64,000 nucleotides of DNA, taken from Streptomyces spirodelae. GTDB taxonomy: Bacteria > Actinomycetota > Actinomycetes > Streptomycetales > Streptomycetaceae. Of the stretch, positions 60,981-64,000 are shown piece by piece; position 1 is the stretch's first letter, and every line of letters starts with the position of its first letter. The position numbers and the translations under genes were made by a program. The stretch lies in contig NZ_JAFFZN010000028.1 in the NCBI RefSeq assembly GCF_017676385.1, positions 1 to 64,000 of the forward strand, given 5' to 3'. A model generated the notes under the pieces. It did not search any database and had not been told where the DNA came from. It saw only the letters and a list, made by a program, of their open reading frames with translations.

Positions 60981-61660
60981 CAGCCCCCAGCGCGCGCCGT
61001 ACGGCCGCAACCGTGCTCGCGCTCGCACTCGCACTCGCACTTCCGGGATGCGGTGCCGTCGGCGGCGACGACCAGGGCGGCAACGGCGGCAAGGAGCGCG
61101 CACACGCCGGCGCCACACGGCAGTCCCCCGCCCCCGGCGCCTCGGCGGGCACCGGCCCCTCTCCGGACGCGTCCCCGTCCGCGACCGGCGAGTCCTCCGA
61201 ACCCGCAGCACCCCCGAAGGGGGGCGTACCCGAGCCCGAGGATGTCGACCAGAAGGACCCGGACGCGGTCGGCAAGGGAGCGCTCACAGCGATGTGGACG
61301 TACGACACCGATGTCGACCGCGGCCCGCAGGACGCCGGTGTGCGTACCGCGGACGCCGGCTGGCTGACCGAGACGTACGCACGTCGGCTCCGCGACCACC
61401 GTTCCGGCTCGGCCCCCGGCGCGCAGTGGGAGACGTGGTCACAGCACCGCGCCTACACCACGGTCGAGTTGGCGAAGACCGAGGACGCGTCGAAGCCGGG
61501 CGACACCGACACCGTGGCGTGGCGGCAGTGGACCCTCACCACCACCCCGCACGGCCGCGACGGGTGGAAGCAGCAGCCGACCACCGTGGTGGCCTTCGTG
61601 CACCTGGTCCGGGCAGCGGCCGGAAAGCCATGGCGGGTCGCAGACATCACCGTGCGGTAG
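60977..61660 (+). CDS. Lipoprotein, possible extra VirB8/NTF2-like subunit
   Basis: The 227 residues have a lipoprotein signal (VLALALALALPGCGA, Cys 25), a long Pro/Ser/Gly linker and a C-terminal domain: DAVGKGALTAMWTYDTDVDR, WLTETYARRLRDHRSG, WRQWTLTTTPHGRDGW and VHLVRAAAGKPWRVADITVR. The end fits an NTF2-like domain of the kind in T4SS-associated lipoproteins. ATG overlaps the hydrolase stop by four bases. No left counterpart exists in the window. Confidence 0.8.
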   Translation: MTAPSARRTAATVLALALALALPGCGAVGGDDQGGNGGKERAHAGATRQSPAPGASAGTGPSPDASPSATGESSEPAAPPKGGVPEPEDVDQKDPDAVGKGALTAMWTYDTDVDRGPQDAGVRTADAGWLTETYARRLRDHRSGSAPGAQWETWSQHRAYTTVELAKTEDASKPGDTDTVAWRQWTLTTTPHGRDGWKQQPTTVVAFVHLVRAAAGKPWRVADITVR

Positions 61661-61697
61661 CGCCCGGAACCTCAGCAGAAGGGAATCAGGGAATCTC

Positions 61698-62591
<894 letters not shown>

Positions 62592-62802
62592 TGCACCGGA
62601 TCGAGGCAACGGGCGGAAGGGGTACGGCGGGTGGGCCACGCGAGGAGCGGTTCCGTTCCACCGCGCCCCTCTCAGCGGTCTCCGGACCTCCGCACAGCGG
62701 AGACGGTCGGCCCGAGGCCGCAACGGCCGTCCGCCGGTGAACCGTCCGCTGCGCGCATACGTCGTGCGTGCGCAGACGATACCGACCCGAGAGGCGTGTT
62801 CT

Positions 62803-64000
62803 GTGCGTGTGAGACGACTCGAATCCTTCAGATCATTTCGACCATTTCTGTTCGCTCTCGTGCTGGTCGTCGCCACCGTGACGGCCGTGATTTCGGCGGA
62901 GCCGAGCGGATCCGCCGACAACCGCGAGGACCGCATCGCCGGGGCGGCAGCCGCCGGTGGCTCCGAGCACACCGTCACCCTGCGGAACCAGACCGAGAAC
63001 CGGATCTGGGTGGGGGCCACCGTCAACGCCGACGGCTCGGCCTCGCTCACCGACCTGCCCGTGCTGGACCCGGGAAAGTCCGCCACCATCACCATCCCCG
63101 AGCGTGGCGAGGCCGGGCACTGGCGTGGCAAGTTCTTCGCCCGGCAGGGCTGCACCGGAGAGGAGGGCAGCACGTTCCACTGTGCCGTGGGCGACTGCGG
63201 GCCGTACGCCGACCGCTGCACAACGGGCGAACAGCCCGTCAGTCTGGCCGAGTTCAACTTCGACACGGCCGACTCGATGGCACCGTGGTACAACGTCAGC
63301 TACGTCAACGCGGTCTCGGCGCCGATCACCATCACCCCGAAAGGCGTGGACCCGCCTGAGAACGGCGGGGAGTGCGCCTCGGTGGGCTGCCCCACCGATC
63401 TGCTGTCCCACTGCCCGCCCGAGAACCTGACCAAGGACAAGGGCACAGGCAAGCCGCTGGTGTGCGTCAACCCGAACCGGGATGCGAAGACCGCCTACAG
63501 CGAAGCGCTCACGAAACAGTGCCCGTCGGCGTACTCATGGTCCAAGCACGACGCCGAGCGGGGCAACCAGGTCGTGCGCCAGTGCGGCAAGTGCAACGGT
63601 CTGACCGTTACTTTCCACGGCAACGGCACGTCCGGGAAGCCCGCCACCGACCCCGGCTCCGGCCCCGGTCACGAGCCGAAGCCCGGAGGCGACGAGCCCG
63701 GCTCTCACACCGATCCCGCGTCCGCAGACCGTAGGGGCGTAGCTCTCAACCCCGTCGACGGCACGGCCCAGGCGCTGAAGGACTCCGGCGCGTCCTGGTA
63801 CCACAACTGGGCCTCGTCGAGCGGGGTCGACAAGCCGAAGGGGGTCGAGTTCGTCCCGACGATCTGGGGGCCCGGCTCGGTCACCGATACCGAGCTGAGC
63901 AAAGCCGCCAGGGAAGGCAAGCGGCTGCTGACCTTCAACGAGCCCGACCTGCCCTCGCAGGCGAACATGACACCCGAGCAGGCACTGGATCTGTGGCCTC
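62803..64000 (+). CDS. Secreted thaumatin-like / GH128-like glycosidase (5' part)
   Basis: A GTG at 62803 opens a frame that runs off the window after 399 codons. A signal peptide (FLFALVLVVATVTAVISAEP) leads to a thaumatin-like domain with many cysteines (HTVTLRNQTENRIWVGATVN, HWRGKFFARQGCTGEEGSTF, CAVGDCGPYADRC, and YNVSYVNAVSAPITI). A Gly/Pro linker follows, then a glycosyl-hydrolase catalytic-core domain (GASWYHNWASSSGVD, VEFVPTIWGP, RLLTFNEPDLPSQANMTPEQ). The NEP motif holds the expected catalytic Glu. The likely substrate is a beta-1,3-glucan of fungal or plant walls. It is outside the mirrored T4SS locus. Confidence 0.88.
   Translation, partial: MRVRRLESFRSFRPFLFALVLVVATVTAVISAEPSGSADNREDRIAGAAAAGGSEHTVTLRNQTENRIWVGATVNADGSASLTDLPVLDPGKSATITIPERGEAGHWRGKFFARQGCTGEEGSTFHCAVGDCGPYADRCTTGEQPVSLAEFNFDTADSMAPWYNVSYVNAVSAPITITPKGVDPPENGGECASVGCPTDLLSHCPPENLTKDKGTGKPLVCVNPNRDAKTAYSEALTKQCPSAYSWSKHDAERGNQVVRQCGKCNGLTVTFHGNGTSGKPATDPGSGPGHEPKPGGDEPGSHTDPASADRRGVALNPVDGTAQALKDSGASWYHNWASSSGVDKPKGVEFVPTIWGPGSVTDTELSKAAREGKRLLTFNEPDLPSQANMTPEQALDLWP

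Overview
The window is high-GC actinobacterial DNA that reads like a Streptomyces chromosome arm. Several features point that way: GTG and TTG starts, MsiK-type sugar ABC transporters without their own ATPase, a DUF6126 protein, an AfsR/SARP regulator with a TTA leucine codon, a typical Streptomyces dispersed intergenic repeat, and T4SS-like proteins of the SCO6880/SCO6881 families.

Region 1 (1-11.1 kb) is a graveyard of mobile elements with a few live genes. It holds a frameshifted DUF6461 gene, remnants of IS110, IS630, IS21 and several IS5-type transposases, a decayed methyltransferase, and the 3' half of a tRNA-Pro (a likely old integration site). The intact genes are a LysR regulator, a secreted crystallin-like protein, and a TetR/FAD-monooxygenase pair lying between two inverted copies of a 75-bp repeat.

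Region 2 (11.1-32.3 kb) is carbon metabolism and regulation. An XRE-cupin regulator precedes a DUF6126 protein. A LacI regulator precedes an alpha-glucoside operon (binding protein, two permeases, GH13 enzyme). A polyol or sugar catabolic locus follows: a DeoR regulator and HAD hydrolase, two zinc alcohol dehydrogenases, two permeases, a binding protein and a divergent PfkB kinase. Two SDR genes and an Atu4866-domain gene lie opposite an MmyB-like regulator, and then comes an orphan ECF sigma factor.

Region 3 (32.6-62.6 kb) is the notable part: two T4SS-like gene sets arranged as a mirror image. Each side has, from outside in, a TPR protein and a peptidoglycan hydrolase transcribed outward, and then an inward operon of DUF6668, VirB2-like, VirB8-like, VirB6-like (SCO6881), PrgI/VirB4-N-like (SCO6880) and VirB4-like ATPase. 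The left set (+ strand) ends with the only VirD4-like coupling ATPase. The core between the sets carries an acyltransferase-like membrane protein, two large disordered proteins, a DUF4913 protein, a TTA-containing SARP regulator and a membrane-anchored ricin lectin. No relaxase, integrase or replication gene is seen, so the apparatus may move protein rather than DNA, or may rely on genes elsewhere; this is inference.

The right edge carries the start of a secreted thaumatin-like/GH128-like glycosidase that runs off the window.
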